Positions 35,650 to 45,980 of a DNA stretch of 64,000 bases are shown piece after piece (position 1 is the first letter of the stretch; each line of letters starts with the position of its first letter). Position numbers and translations under genes: made by a program. The DNA comes from Otis tarda (taxonomy: Eukaryota > Chordata > Aves > Otidiformes > Otididae). Below the pieces are notes generated by a model. It made no database searches, was not told the origin of the DNA, and was given only the letters and a program-made list of their open reading frames with translations. The stretch spans positions 23,104,871-23,168,870 of the forward strand of contig CM048557.1 in assembly GCA_026413225.1 (NCBI GenBank), written 5' to 3'.

Positions 35650-38600
35650 CACTGTAAATGAATCTCAGATAAACTTTTCTGTTCTTCTTGCACATGTTTC
35701 TCCACCTTCCACTCTTAAAAGAAGGAAGTAGAATGAGAATTTACTCTTAAATAGTTACTGTCAGTATTGTATCTGAATTAGTGTAATACAAAATTATGTT
35801 CCAAACATAAATACAATAATGAAAAAAAAAACCAAAATAAAGATTTTTTAATCTTAAAAGTAATTTTACAGATATAAGTCTGTATATCAATCACAACTTA
35901 CTCAAACAGGTGGAAAGATGTTCTCAGTCTCTCAAGAGTGCATGGAAATCTGTGGGGAAATGGAAACAAATGCGAAACACACATTCATTTACTCAGCATT
36001 TTAGCATATGCAGTATCTGTCCAAGGAATGCTATTTATACTACCAAATGGACCTATAGTATGCTGTGTGGGCTGATAGTGCATTGAAAATAACACAAATG
36101 GCCTTCTCATGTCTGGGGCCTCCTTATGCTCTTAAAAACTACACATGACCTTAAATCCACAGGGAAAACAGGAGTGCAGTCTGATTAAAAGGTATGAAGT
36201 AACTAAGAAGTGAATGCTATGATACGAGGCAAGCTGATATTTTGCTAGGTTTTTATTTTTATATTATTCGGAAGGTAGAAATAAAAACAGTACCCAAGAT
36301 AAAGGATATGAAAAAGGGGAAGAGAAAATGAAAGCAGAATTGGAGAAAGCCAAAACCAGGCATAGTGTAAGACCAAGCATAGCCTAAGGTCCTTCTCAAG
36401 CAAAAGTCCCATAAAAATGTATGGTTTTGATTACATATTTCCCATAAACTCTTAAGTGGTAATTTATTTTACTGCAGAACACTAACTAAATGCAACATGG
36501 GTTTTCATTGCTACCAGCTCAGCAGAACGTCACATAATACTGACTTCACAATCACTTTACACTCTGATTACATTGAAAGCAATGTATTTGGATCAAAATA
36601 CTCATCACTATACACCTTTCTCAAAATGATGAATAAACAAATTCTATAGTGAAAAAAATGAAAGCAACAAACCCATCAATATTAGAAAAGTTTCATTTTA
36701 AATTATGAAATACTTCAGTTATTTCACTGTGCTCCCTCAGAAATAAATGTTCAAATGAGAAAATCCTTCATGGCTTTCAAAATTAACCAAGTCTCCTGCT
36801 GGCAGTCAAAGCCAAGAAGCCAGCTATTTTTTTCCATTAAAATAATCCCTCCACGTCCTGGAAGGGGAATGACTGTATTGGTGGGAACGAGCATTGAAAG
36901 TCACTGGTGACTTCGTTCCCATTGCTAATTGATTTTAGTTAATCTTCTGAGGACTATCCTACTTTCTCAGTTTCGTAATTAGCTTCTGCACTACCTACTA
37001 GTATACACCAGTGACAGCAAAAGAAAATAAAGTTTTTATGAACCTTGCATTAAGTCTGAAAATCAAGCTGGGATGCCTTTCTAGATGAGTATGATGCTGA
37101 CAAACAAAAATTAACTGGTGTCAATACAGCATTCATGGTGTCTTCTGACATAGAGAAGGATATTATAGGGCTTTAAATTCTATTAATCAAATAAACACTT
37201 CAAAACTAAATAGGAAACATAATAGTGGACCACTGGTTTAACAAAATAAATTGAGAGGAAAAACTACCTTATACTAATGAAACTAAGGAAAAACACTAGT
37301 ATAAATAAAAATAAACAAAATATGTCTATGATGTCTATGAAAACGTCATACACTACTCATATGATACAACCACACTATTGACAATCATTCCAATAATTCC
37401 AAAAGCAACTGTTATAAAGTTATAATCTGTGAAGATTTCATATAACATTCACCTGAGGATAAATTTAAAATTATTAATTTATAACTTTTATACAGCTAGT
37501 ACAGTATTTTCAACTTTCTGAAGCCCATCTGTTTACGACTTTAGCTTTCTATTGAGAATGAGGATAGCAGAAACTAACAGAGCTGACAATGTTAAGGCTT
37601 TGCAGGAGTAGACCTTGCTGACCTGGCTCCTAAACCTGATCATATTTATGCCTTCCTGAAAAAACGTAGCAAGCAATATCCCTTTGAGAAATGTGATGAA
37701 ATGTAACACACAGAGAACTTTTCAGAGACAGAATTTTGTTCATGTCAGTGTGGAAGTAAGAAAACATCAAAGATGATCTGAGATAGTATTGAAAGTTGTC
37801 TTATTTTCCAGTTAGATTGCATATGAAGATTTGCTTTTCTTATCAAAAGTTCAGCAGGAGAAGTTCTGTCACAGTGTTTTTAAACTATGCGAAAAGGTGT
37901 CATACATTGAAGAGAACGTTTAGTTTATATGGTAGATAAAAGAATACTCATTCTTTCAGTTCCATAAATTCTTTTTATGTTGTATATTTCCTTATTATTG
38001 TTAATATGTTACCATCTCTAATACCTTCATTTCAGGATAGCTTTTATTTTCACTCATCTTAATCAAATGAGACAGTATTTTCTTTAAGTTCAGCATTATA
38101 GAAATAGTTCATTGCACTGAAAAATGACAAATAAAATAATGGAGAGAAAAAACATGTCAAATACTGTATTGGAAAGACTTCTACCATGTTTTTGTCTGTA
38201 AAGTCATGATGCTCAGGTATATTATATTTTACAGTTTTCTTCCTAAATCTCTCAGTGCATAGACAAAATACTACATGAGTTTTTACTCTTCTCTTGGATC
38301 ACTTGGAATGGATCATTTTAACAATGGAGAAAACTCCAAACAAACATATTTCTCAGGCAATTTCTTTTGGACCTACTATAATATACTGGAAGTCTCCAAT
38401 AAACCATCCATAATTCAATGACAGAATACAGGAACCAAACTGCACACTTGAATTACTACTGGATTGTCTGATGCTAATCCCATTTGTGTTCAGTATGACA
38501 GGAAAAACGGGCTTCAAATATTAAAAGCAGGATAAGCTGGATCAAAATTTCATTCTCAAATGTTTCTGATTTGAATGTTAGATCAGACACATTTCTGTAT

Positions 38601-40584
38601 GTCATAGCTAATCAGAACAATACTTCATGGGTCTAGAAATCTAGATCATTTTGTAGTGCCAATTAAAATTTTTATGTATGACAAAGTCTTTCCCTAAGTG
38701 ATCTCTGTGATCAAGTTAAAGAATCTCCCACCACTAAAAGCTGTGAAATTTCAGGATACGAAACTTCACACCAAAAGAAATACATCTCTGTGTGCGCTAC
38801 TTGGTAAATTTAATTAAAATTTGATCTTTCATTCTAGTATGATCATTCCATATGGGTAATGGGTCCCAGGATGCCAAGAGAGCGATTTGCAATAATAACC
38901 TGTTAAATGCCAAGAATGCCACATACAGCGTCATTACGTTCTCCAACGGCACAATACATCAGAAGAGCAATACAAAATGTTTCTCTTAGGACAACATTTC
39001 ACAGGCTAACTTTTCACTTACTATATTGAACCGTACCAAGATGTTACATTTCTGTGAGTCAGCCTTTCTCTCAAATTCGGTTTTAACAAACTCTGTCTCC
39101 TGTAAAAAGTCATATATTCATATATATTTACCAAGAGCGTTATACCTGTCTCTTTGCTAAAAGAACAATGAGAAAATGGGTCTAGTAATGTTTGAAGATT
39201 TCAAAGCATTCTGACTAACAGACCAAGTGATTCTTCGGAATGATCAAGTAGCATGCAAGATAAATTCCAATATTTTGCAAATACTGTGTCTTGTAGAGCC
39301 TTGACTAGTCTCTTCAGAGTTAAAGAGCCTGGTTTAGCTGCACCCTTGACTTGCACTATTTCCTTTACTCTGAATTTTGCATGGCAGGCAGGAGATGTGA
39401 GGCAATCCTCCTTCCAGCTTTTGCTTAGGGTATCCTTAGACAGCTGAAGCATCCGCCACTCCATCACTTGCCACAGCAGTAGGAAAGGAGAAAAAGAAAA
39501 ACCAATAAGCAAGAAAGTGGATATACTAAAGTGCTGATTGTTCAAACTGGTTTTATGTGTTTCTACACAGAAGTAATTGTGTAGTAAATCTGGACATTTG
39601 AAATATATGCAGAAAAACATACTCTGAGTTTTATGGGATAAGAAAGAGTGATTATTAGTATTCTGTGCCTGCCTGACTTAAGCTAGCTCTGAAGCAACAA
39701 TACTGTCCCTCATCATTAACAGGGCATCACGATGAACGGACCGTTAACCTCAAGCAGGATTGCACAGTACGACAACTCACCCTAAAAGTCTATCTGACAT
39801 TTTCCTTTATGGGTTTTATGTATAGTTTTTGTAAGTGAAACAGTGATGAAAAATAAGATAGGATCACCTACTCTGCTGAATATGATTTGACTGGTAAATT
39901 CAGGCATTTTCTTTCCCACTGTCTTTAACCAGAGAGCAATCACAGACAATTCCAACCCCTGATTTTTCCTGCCAAGGAAATAGGCTTCACAGTTTCAAAA
40001 GCTGGACTCGGTGCTGGGGCAGAAGCCTTGCCCTCTGACAGTTCTGGAGAAATTATCCTGAACAGAGACTGGAGCAAGAAGAAACATCAGACATGCTGCA
40101 GTTCCACAGACCACAATCACAGAGAAAACATACCATAAAGGGTTCAGCTTAGGAGAAAATCATAAAGGCCCTGGATCTTCTATGAAGCATAGATTGGCGC
40201 CATCCCTGCTTTCCTTCATTTCACCACTGAATCCAACAGTGTTACTCAGCTTCCAACAGTCTTTTGAGCAATGGTAGTATTATGGCTCTGAGCACTTCTG
40301 ATTCTGAAACAGAATGCAAATGCTGATAACCTTCTGGCAATGGATGTAACACACCCACTCCTATGTGGGCAGGGAAAGCCTCAGACATTTTGCGCTCCAG
40401 AGACTTTCAGATGGCAAATCTTCAGATGCTCCTGATTTCTAACATAAACTGAATCAGTGTGCTGCTCTGGGAATTGTGGCTTGCAGGATTGCAAATTAGC
40501 TTATCATCCAGTGGTCAGGCTATAACAGAAATGTGGTTTACCCCACCAGTTCACAAGCAGAATGACCAGCAGCACTTGCAAAAT
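35650..40584. other. AT-rich region without a recognisable gene
   Basis: No transposon was recognised. The stretch 39253-39480 is slightly GC-richer and open on both strands (64 codons plus, part of 139 codons minus), without a recognisable domain. Elsewhere only short chance ORFs. Confidence 0.5.
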
Positions 40585-41659
40585 CATAGAATCATAGAAT
40601 CATAGAATGGTTAGAGTTGGAAGGGACCTTCAAAGGTCATCTAGTCCAACCCCCCTGCAAGAAGCAGGGACATCCCTGACTAGATCAGGTTGCTCAGAGC
40701 CTCATCCAGCCTGGCCTTGAACATTTCCAGGGATGGGGCATTCACCACCTCTCTGGGCAACCTGTTCCAGTGTTCTATAACTCGCATTGTAAAAAATTTT
40801 TTTCTAATATCTAATCTAAACCTACCTCCTTCTAATTTAAACCCATTACCCCTTGTCCTATCACAACAGGCCCTACTGAACAGCCTCTCCCCATCTTTCC
40901 TGTAGGCCCCCTTGAGGTACTGGAAGACTGCTATCAGGTCTCCCCGGAGCCTCCTCTTCTCCAGGCTGAATAGCCCCAACTCTCTCAGCCTGTCCTCATA
41001 GGAAAGGTGCTCCAGCCCTCTGATCATCTTCATGGCCCTCCTCTGGACCCTCTCCAACTGGTCCATGTCCTTCTTGTGTTGGGGACTCCAGAACTGGACA
41101 CAGTACTCCACGTGGGGTCTCACCAGGGCAGAGTAGAGGGGCAGAATCACCTCCCTCGACCTGCTGGCCACGCTCCTCTTGATGCAGCCCAGGATGCGGT
41201 TGGCCTTCTGGGCCGCAAGGGCGCATTGCCCACTCATGTTGAGCCTCTCGTCTACCAGCACTCCCAAGTCTTTCTCCTCAGGGCTGCTCTCAATCCATTC
41301 TCCGCCCAGCCTGTATTTGTGCCTGGGATTGCCATGACCCAGGTGCAGGACCTTGCACTTGGCCTGGTTGAACTTCATGAGGTTTGCACAGGCCCACCTC
41401 TCCAGCCTGTCCAGGTCCCTCTGGATGGCATCCCTCCCTTCCAGCGAGTCGACGGCACCACACAGCTTGGTGTCATCGGTGAACTTGCTGAGGGTGCACT
41501 CTATCCCACTGTCCATGTCGCCGACAAAGATATTGAACAGGGCCGGGCCCAACACGGACCCCTGAGGGACGCCACTGGTGACCGGTCTCCACTTGGACAT
41601 TGAGCCGTTGACCACCACTCTCTGAGTGCGGCCATCCAGCCAACTCCTTATCCACCGAA
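40585..41659 (-). mobile_element. CR1 LINE, strongly 5'-truncated, young copy
   Basis: The 3' end at left has three perfect CATAGAAT units (40585-40608). CR1 similarity ends at about 41659, inside the RT domain after [10 protein letters not shown]. It is the same subfamily as 29323-30975 and very similar to it. Confidence 0.95.
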
Positions 41660-41690
41660 TGTACATCTTCATCTGGCTTCCTGCCAGCAT
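40680..41690 (-). CDS. CR1 ORF2 fragment: C-terminal half of reverse transcriptase
   Basis: 336 codons are open. The first ten residues ([10 protein letters not shown]) come from host DNA before the truncation point at about 41659, so the apparent N-terminus is accidental. It contains SGVPQGS, motif C as FTDD (41472-41483; Ala to Thr, both aspartates kept), [16 protein letters not shown] and the complete C-terminal domain ending SNLI. Motif A and the endonuclease are missing, so it cannot be active. The antisense frame at 41007-41603 is a shadow. Confidence 0.88.
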   Translation of the reverse strand: MLAGSQMKMYIRWIRSWLDGRTQRVVVNGSMSKWRPVTSGVPQGSVLGPALFNIFVGDMDSGIECTLSKFTDDTKLCGAVDSLEGRDAIQRDLDRLERWACANLMKFNQAKCKVLHLGHGNPRHKYRLGGEWIESSPEEKDLGVLVDERLNMSGQCALAAQKANRILGCIKRSVASRSREVILPLYSALVRPHVEYCVQFWSPQHKKDMDQLERVQRRAMKMIRGLEHLSYEDRLRELGLFSLEKRRLRGDLIAVFQYLKGAYRKDGERLFSRACCDRTRGNGFKLEGGRFRLDIRKKFFTMRVIEHWNRLPREVVNAPSLEMFKARLDEALSNLI

Positions 41691-42515
41691 GTCTGAGCTG
41701 AACTACCTATTACTACTGATGAGAGAGCAAGGTCCTTCAAGTCCATGCTGCTTGTGCAAATACACTCTTATACATAGAGACAAGGAGCTGAGCTCTTTAG
41801 AAAGAGATAATTGGAGTCCTTGGTGGCTGGGTGAAGGGCCCTCTGCCTGCTGTCACCTCCACTTTTAGAGGTCCTGCAGTCAAATATATCTACCTCCTCT
41901 ATCAGTCTTCAAGATGATCATGTTCTATGGGAGAGTGTCAGCTAGTTAAATAGGGCAACCCTCATTTCTCGTTCATTACATCATCACTGTTTATCTCTTA
42001 TACTCAAGTTTTAACTTTGTCTTCTCTTTGTGTTGGTATGCTCCCATTTTCCCTGCCCTGCCCCCCTCCTACAACTTGACCACTTTTCCCATAATCCTGC
42101 CAGCAGATGGTGACGCGCCCACCTAACTACTGTTTTGGTCAATGTCTGACTCAATCCCAATTTGGAAGAAACTAACATCTACAGTCAGTATGCAAATATG
42201 ACTATGAGTTAATTATTTTATTCCATAAACAGTGAGCAGCCCAAGAGCCCTTTGAGCTCTCCTGCATGGCAGCAGGCTGCACTTCGGAATCTCCCCTTGA
42301 GTAGGGATGTCTCTCAAGGTTACTCCTCAAGCCTGAGAGAATCTTTATTGTGTCAGATACTTGGTAAGTGAATTGGGAATAAAAGCCCTGAAACTCTGAA
42401 ATCTTAGCTAAGTGATATAAAGGATTGATTGTGCACATATAATCCTTTAGATACAAATCATTGGTCAAGCCTGGGACTAGGAGTGGATCCAGCTGCACTT
42501 AGGCTCCTCTGAGAA
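41660..42515. other. Unassigned region, possible LTR-like debris at its right end
   Basis: 41660-42200 shows nothing recognisable. 42210-42510, read on the minus strand, has a retroviral U5-like feel (CAATAAAGATTCTCTCAGGC at about 42337-42356, then purine-rich sequence), which might be a worn LTR end. This is a weak call from appearance only. Confidence 0.3.
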
Positions 42516-42520
42516 GGAGT
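42516..42520. repeat. Target-site duplication GGAGT, left copy
   Basis: GGAGT immediately before TGTCACGTTC; repeated at 43265-43269. Confidence 0.7.
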
Positions 42521-42692
42521 TGTCACGTTCTGATTTCAGATGAAAGGAAGGCCCCCTTGCGTTCTAGCCGACCTCAGATGAGTCTGGGAGGTTAGGGGCG
42601 GCTAGACCAACCTCACACACACTGGAGTGTGGATTTGCTTGTATTCTCAGGAACAGAATTAAGACTCAAAATGGAGTCAAGCACCAGGTAAC

Positions 42693-42698
42693 TTTATT
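42693..42698 (-). promoter_or_regulatory. LTR polyadenylation signal AATAAA
   Basis: The plus strand reads TTTATT; on the LTR strand it is GGCTTAATAAAGTTACC, a classic R-region context. Confidence 0.5.
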
Positions 42699-42889
42699 AA
42701 GCCAACAAGAAGTTTGTAAATGCAAGAGAAAAGAGGGAAAGAAAGGAAAGAGGGAAAAAGAGTTTCAGTTGTAATAGCTACCACCACGGAGCTGTGGCGT
42801 CCCGATAGTCCAGTTCTCTCAATGGGGGAACGATCCGTCCGATATTGGTCGTTTCGATGTTGGTTCCGTGGATATGTATTCTGGCAAAT

Positions 42890-42949
42890 GTGTATTCTGT
42901 TGATGTTGATTCTGTAAATGTGGAATCTGTCGATGTGGATTCTGTCGAA
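42890..42949. repeat. 15-bp minisatellite, four units, inside the LTR
   Basis: Units GTGTATTCTGTTGAT, GTTGATTCTGTAAAT, GTGGAATCTGTCGAT and GTGGATTCTGTCGAA, with further partial units on both sides (about 42856-42976). Confidence 0.85.
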
Positions 42950-43046
42950 TGAATGAATATTCCATCGATGTGTATTCCCCTTTTATGTTGGTTGTTTTCA
43001 TTGTATTTCAAGAGCTGGTTTTCCTAGCCGCACCCCTCACCTGGAG

Positions 43047-43084
43047 GTGATATGCATGCCCATTACCGAGTGATATGCATGCCC
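43047..43084. repeat. Direct repeat GTGATATGCATGCCC x2
   Basis: Exact 15-bp copies at 43047-43061 and 43070-43084, each holding the palindrome ATGCAT, in the U3 part of the LTR. Confidence 0.9.
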
Positions 43085-43264
43085 GTCATCGTCTCCGGGC
43101 GCACACTGGGGTGGGGGCTAGGGCTAAATTTCTCGTAATCAGCTCTGCATTCAGGTTCGCAAGGCAACAGGAGTTGGCTTGCAAGATAACGGGAAGCCAC
43201 TGTTCGGGTGGTGGTTTGATGTTTCGACAATGTTGAGATAAATATTTGACACAGTTTTTTTACA

Positions 43265-43269
43265 GGAGT
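43265..43269. repeat. Target-site duplication GGAGT, right copy
   Basis: Matches 42516-42520 and follows the ACA terminus. Confidence 0.7.
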
Positions 43270-43505
43270 TTAGAAAGCAAAGGAGTCCTTTCTGAATCTA
43301 ATGACTCAACAGAGAGTCTTTCTTATGGTTTTGTCTGACCCTGTCCTCTATGCAGTAAATAATCAAGTGTGCCTTGCCATCGAATCTTGTTAAATCACTG
43401 TCACATTTACCATTTACTATCAAACTTTGTTAAATTACTGTTTCATATCAATAAAATATTGTTGCTTTTCTCTTACGAGTGAAGTGCATCCCTCCATCCA
43501 TGATA
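43270..43505 (+). other. Possible older LTR 3' end (U5-like)
   Basis: CAATAAAATATTGTTGCTTT (AATAAA at 43450-43455), then CTTACGAGTGAAGTGCATCC, resembles the poly-A/U5 end of bird LTRs as I remember them. If right, the 42521-43264 LTR inserted into an older LTR. The 5' end of that older element was not found. Confidence 0.35.
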
Positions 43506-44962
43506 CTCTTCTACCAGCTAGAACTATACTGATGTGTTTAACTCTCTCCTAGAAAAATGTAGCCCTGCACCAACCCCCTTTTCATTGCTGTTGTTCTGTA
43601 AAGTACCAATCATCTTTTTTTTTTTTTTTGTAGGCAGGAAAAGGAGGAAAGGAATCAGGGAAAGAAAGTAAATTTTGGTATTAGGACAGGTTTAAAAACT
43701 TAAAAAACCTTTACAATTCCCAATATTTCCCAAACATTAACAGGACAGTTTAGTGCTGTTAAAAAAAAACCCAAAAACATCCCAATGGAAACTCCTCAAA
43801 GGGAAAGAGATAATACAAAAACAAATCCATTGATACAGGTGCCTATTTATCAGTTTTGAATCACAGTGACTTGCTATTAAGGACTGTTGAAATATTGAAG
43901 AAAACTACTTGTCCGATTTGAAGTCTAAGCAGATGTTTTAATTAAGTATGGTGGCATTTTTAATACTATCATTCATTTATAGGATGTTAGTTTTATGTCT
44001 CACATCCAAACAACTGTCACCTTGGTGCAGAACACTGCTATTCAGGTATCAGAGCTATGCTCTGGCCTAGCCTTCATCTCAGTTGTATGTCTTTGCCTGG
44101 TGATTTCCAAAAGCTCAGAAGGCAATTCGTGAGGAAAAAAATTGGCATACTTTTAATGAAAGGGGATTAAAGATTCTGAGTTAGGCAATCAGAGCAAAAA
44201 AGGGTCCCTCCTGATTTTTATGAATTTTCTGGGAGCTAAGTGGTGCAATAAAGAACGACTTCTGCAATTGCTTCTCTCTCTTATCATTAGATTAATGCTG
44301 AAAAAAGTGACACTTTAAAAGGTTTATTACTGTGCTTAGAGCTCTAGCACTGCTGCTAAGTGGATGCTTTTCTTGCTGAAAGAGCAATGCAACAAGGAAA
44401 CTCATGTTGCTTTCTTTCTAAATTGCAGGTTTATATCCATTTACAGTTCTAATTCTGTAATTAATTCTCTAATTCTGGGAATAGAGGATTGTCTTTTCCC
44501 CGCACACATACATTTCATGTTCCATAACTTCAATGACGTTAGCAGTTACAAGTTAAAAATCAAGTTTTCTTACACATGTGAAGAAGTCCTTTCACATGGC
44601 ATCGCATTTCACTCTCTTGTTGTAGGTTTCGATCTTGTTTATACATATCTCAACAGGACGATATGCTGCATGTTTTCTCTTTATAAACCCTCCCTTCTTA
44701 ATTATTTGTCTAAAAAAGATGAATCTCATTTTAATTCTCTATCCCAAGAAGCATGAGGTTTAATAAACACTTTAAAAAACTCTATGCTTCAGAAGTATAT
44801 CTTTCACACTACATTTCTAGAGATGTTTTTACTCAAGCAACATTTTATTGAAAGATTGACAAGAAGAATTTTGGTTCAAAGCAGCTCTGTCTGCTGATCA
44901 CAATTGTCTTTAATGTTGGCAGAAAAATTTTACTGCTTATATTTTAAACCAGTATGAAATAC
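43506..44962. other. AT-rich region without a recognisable gene
   Basis: A 15-base T run at 43615-43629. The 130-codon frame at 44364-44756 has an AT-driven composition and no domain. Confidence 0.55.
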
Positions 44963-45068
44963 AGAATCATAGAATAGTTTGGGTTGGAAGGCACCTTTAA
45001 AGGTCATCTAGACCAATCCTCCTGCAATGAGCAGGAACATCTTCAATAAGATCAGGTCACTCAGATAT
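44963..45068 (-). mobile_element. CR1 3' tail fragment
   Basis: It starts ACAGAATCATAGAATAGTTT and reads through the usual tail (AAAGGTCATCTAGACCAATC, TCAGGTCACTCAGA), then stops. Only about 100 bases remain. Confidence 0.85.
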
Positions 45069-45309
45069 GGGTAATGAGTGTTAAAAAAAAAAAAAAAATT
45101 ACTACTCTTAGAGTCCACTGCAACAGTCACTGTAAATGAAACACAGAAAGGAAAAATCTTAAACTATGCAATATCATAATAGCAAAATCTAAAACAAAAA
45201 AGACAGATACCCTCCAGGCAATATAATGTGCTGGCAGGATACAGTCATTCTTCTAGCGATGTTAAAACACATATCAAAATCATTTTGATTTCTATTCCAT
45301 ATGTTTAAT
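45069..45309. other. Spacer between two CR1 fragments
   Basis: Contains a 16-base A run at 45083-45098; nothing else was recognised. Confidence 0.6.
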
Positions 45310-45980
45310 GTACTCCTGAGCCTGAGGAGCCCTAAGGAGAAGGACTTGGGAGTGCTGGTGGATGAGAAGCTCAACATGAGCTGGCAATGTGCCCTTGCAG
45401 CCCAGAAAGCCAAACGTATCCTGAGCTGCATCAAAAGAAGCATGATTCTCCCCCTCTACTCTGCTCTTGGGAGACCCCACCTGGAGTACTGTGTCTGGCT
45501 CTGGAGCCCCCAACATAAGAAGGACATGGACCTGTTGGAGGGAGTCCAGAGGAAGGCCACAAAGATGATCAGAGAGCTGGAGTGAGGACAAGCTGGGAGA
45601 GTTGGGGCTGTTCAGCCTGGAGAAGAGATGGCCCTAGGGAGACCTAGTACCTAAAAGGGGCTTATAAGAAAGACAGGGAGAAATTCTTTAGCAGGTCCTG
45701 TTGTGATAGAAAAAGGGATAATGTTTTTAAAACAGAAGGAAGCAGATTCAGATTTTACATTAGGAAAAAATTTTTTAGCATGAGGGTGGTGAAGCACTGG
45801 AAGAGATTGCCCAGAGAGGTGGTGGATGCCCCATCCCTGCAAACATTCAAGGCCAGGTTGGATAGTGCTCTGAGTAACCCGTTCTAGTTGAAGATGCCCC
45901 TGCTCCTTGCAGGGGTTTTGGATTAGATGACCTTTAAATGTCCTTTCCAACCCAAACTATTCTATGATTCTATGATTCTG
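45310..45980 (+). pseudogene. CR1 LINE fragment with internal deletions
   Basis: It begins at the [18 protein letters not shown] block and keeps the C-terminal RT domain ([17 protein letters not shown]) to about 45585. A small deletion then removes the HLSYEDR part, another near 45640 removes the ALQYLK region, and the 3' UTR follows with two exact ATTCTATG units (45959-45974). The frame is broken; the fragment is non-functional. Confidence 0.9.

Larger units (their letters stand above)
42521..43264 (-). mobile_element. Solo LTR, third family (about 0.74 kb)
   Basis: The plus strand begins TGTCAC and ends TTTTTTTACA, giving TG...CA ends in either direction, with exact GGAGT duplications outside. 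On the minus strand a TATA-like CATAAAAGG near 42979-42987 precedes a poly-A signal AATAAA (42693-42698) about 290 bases downstream, followed by a U5-like end. It holds a 15-bp minisatellite and a 15-bp direct repeat. It shares no obvious sequence with the other LTR families here. Boundaries rest on the duplication and termini; an alternative right end at 43229 (GTTTCGACA) lacks a matching duplication. Ser/Thr-rich ORFs across it only reflect the minisatellite. Confidence 0.72.

Noticed and set aside
34552-35654. Target-site duplication for the 34557-35649 LTR
   Set aside because: CTTAC and CACTG do not match, and shifting the right end by two bases gives no match either, so none is claimed.
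39253-39480. Possible exon, open on both strands
   Set aside because: A pyrimidine tract lies upstream on the minus strand, but the AG context is weak and no domain is recognisable; not enough to call an exon.
42778-43011. 77-codon Ser/Thr-rich frame (STESTSTDST-like), minus strand
   Set aside because: It results from the 15-bp minisatellite being a multiple of three; the frame has no domain and lies in an LTR.
44364-44756. 130-codon plus-strand frame
   Set aside because: AT-driven composition, no domain, no splice or promoter context; similar chance frames exist at 54358-54750 and 25695-26135.
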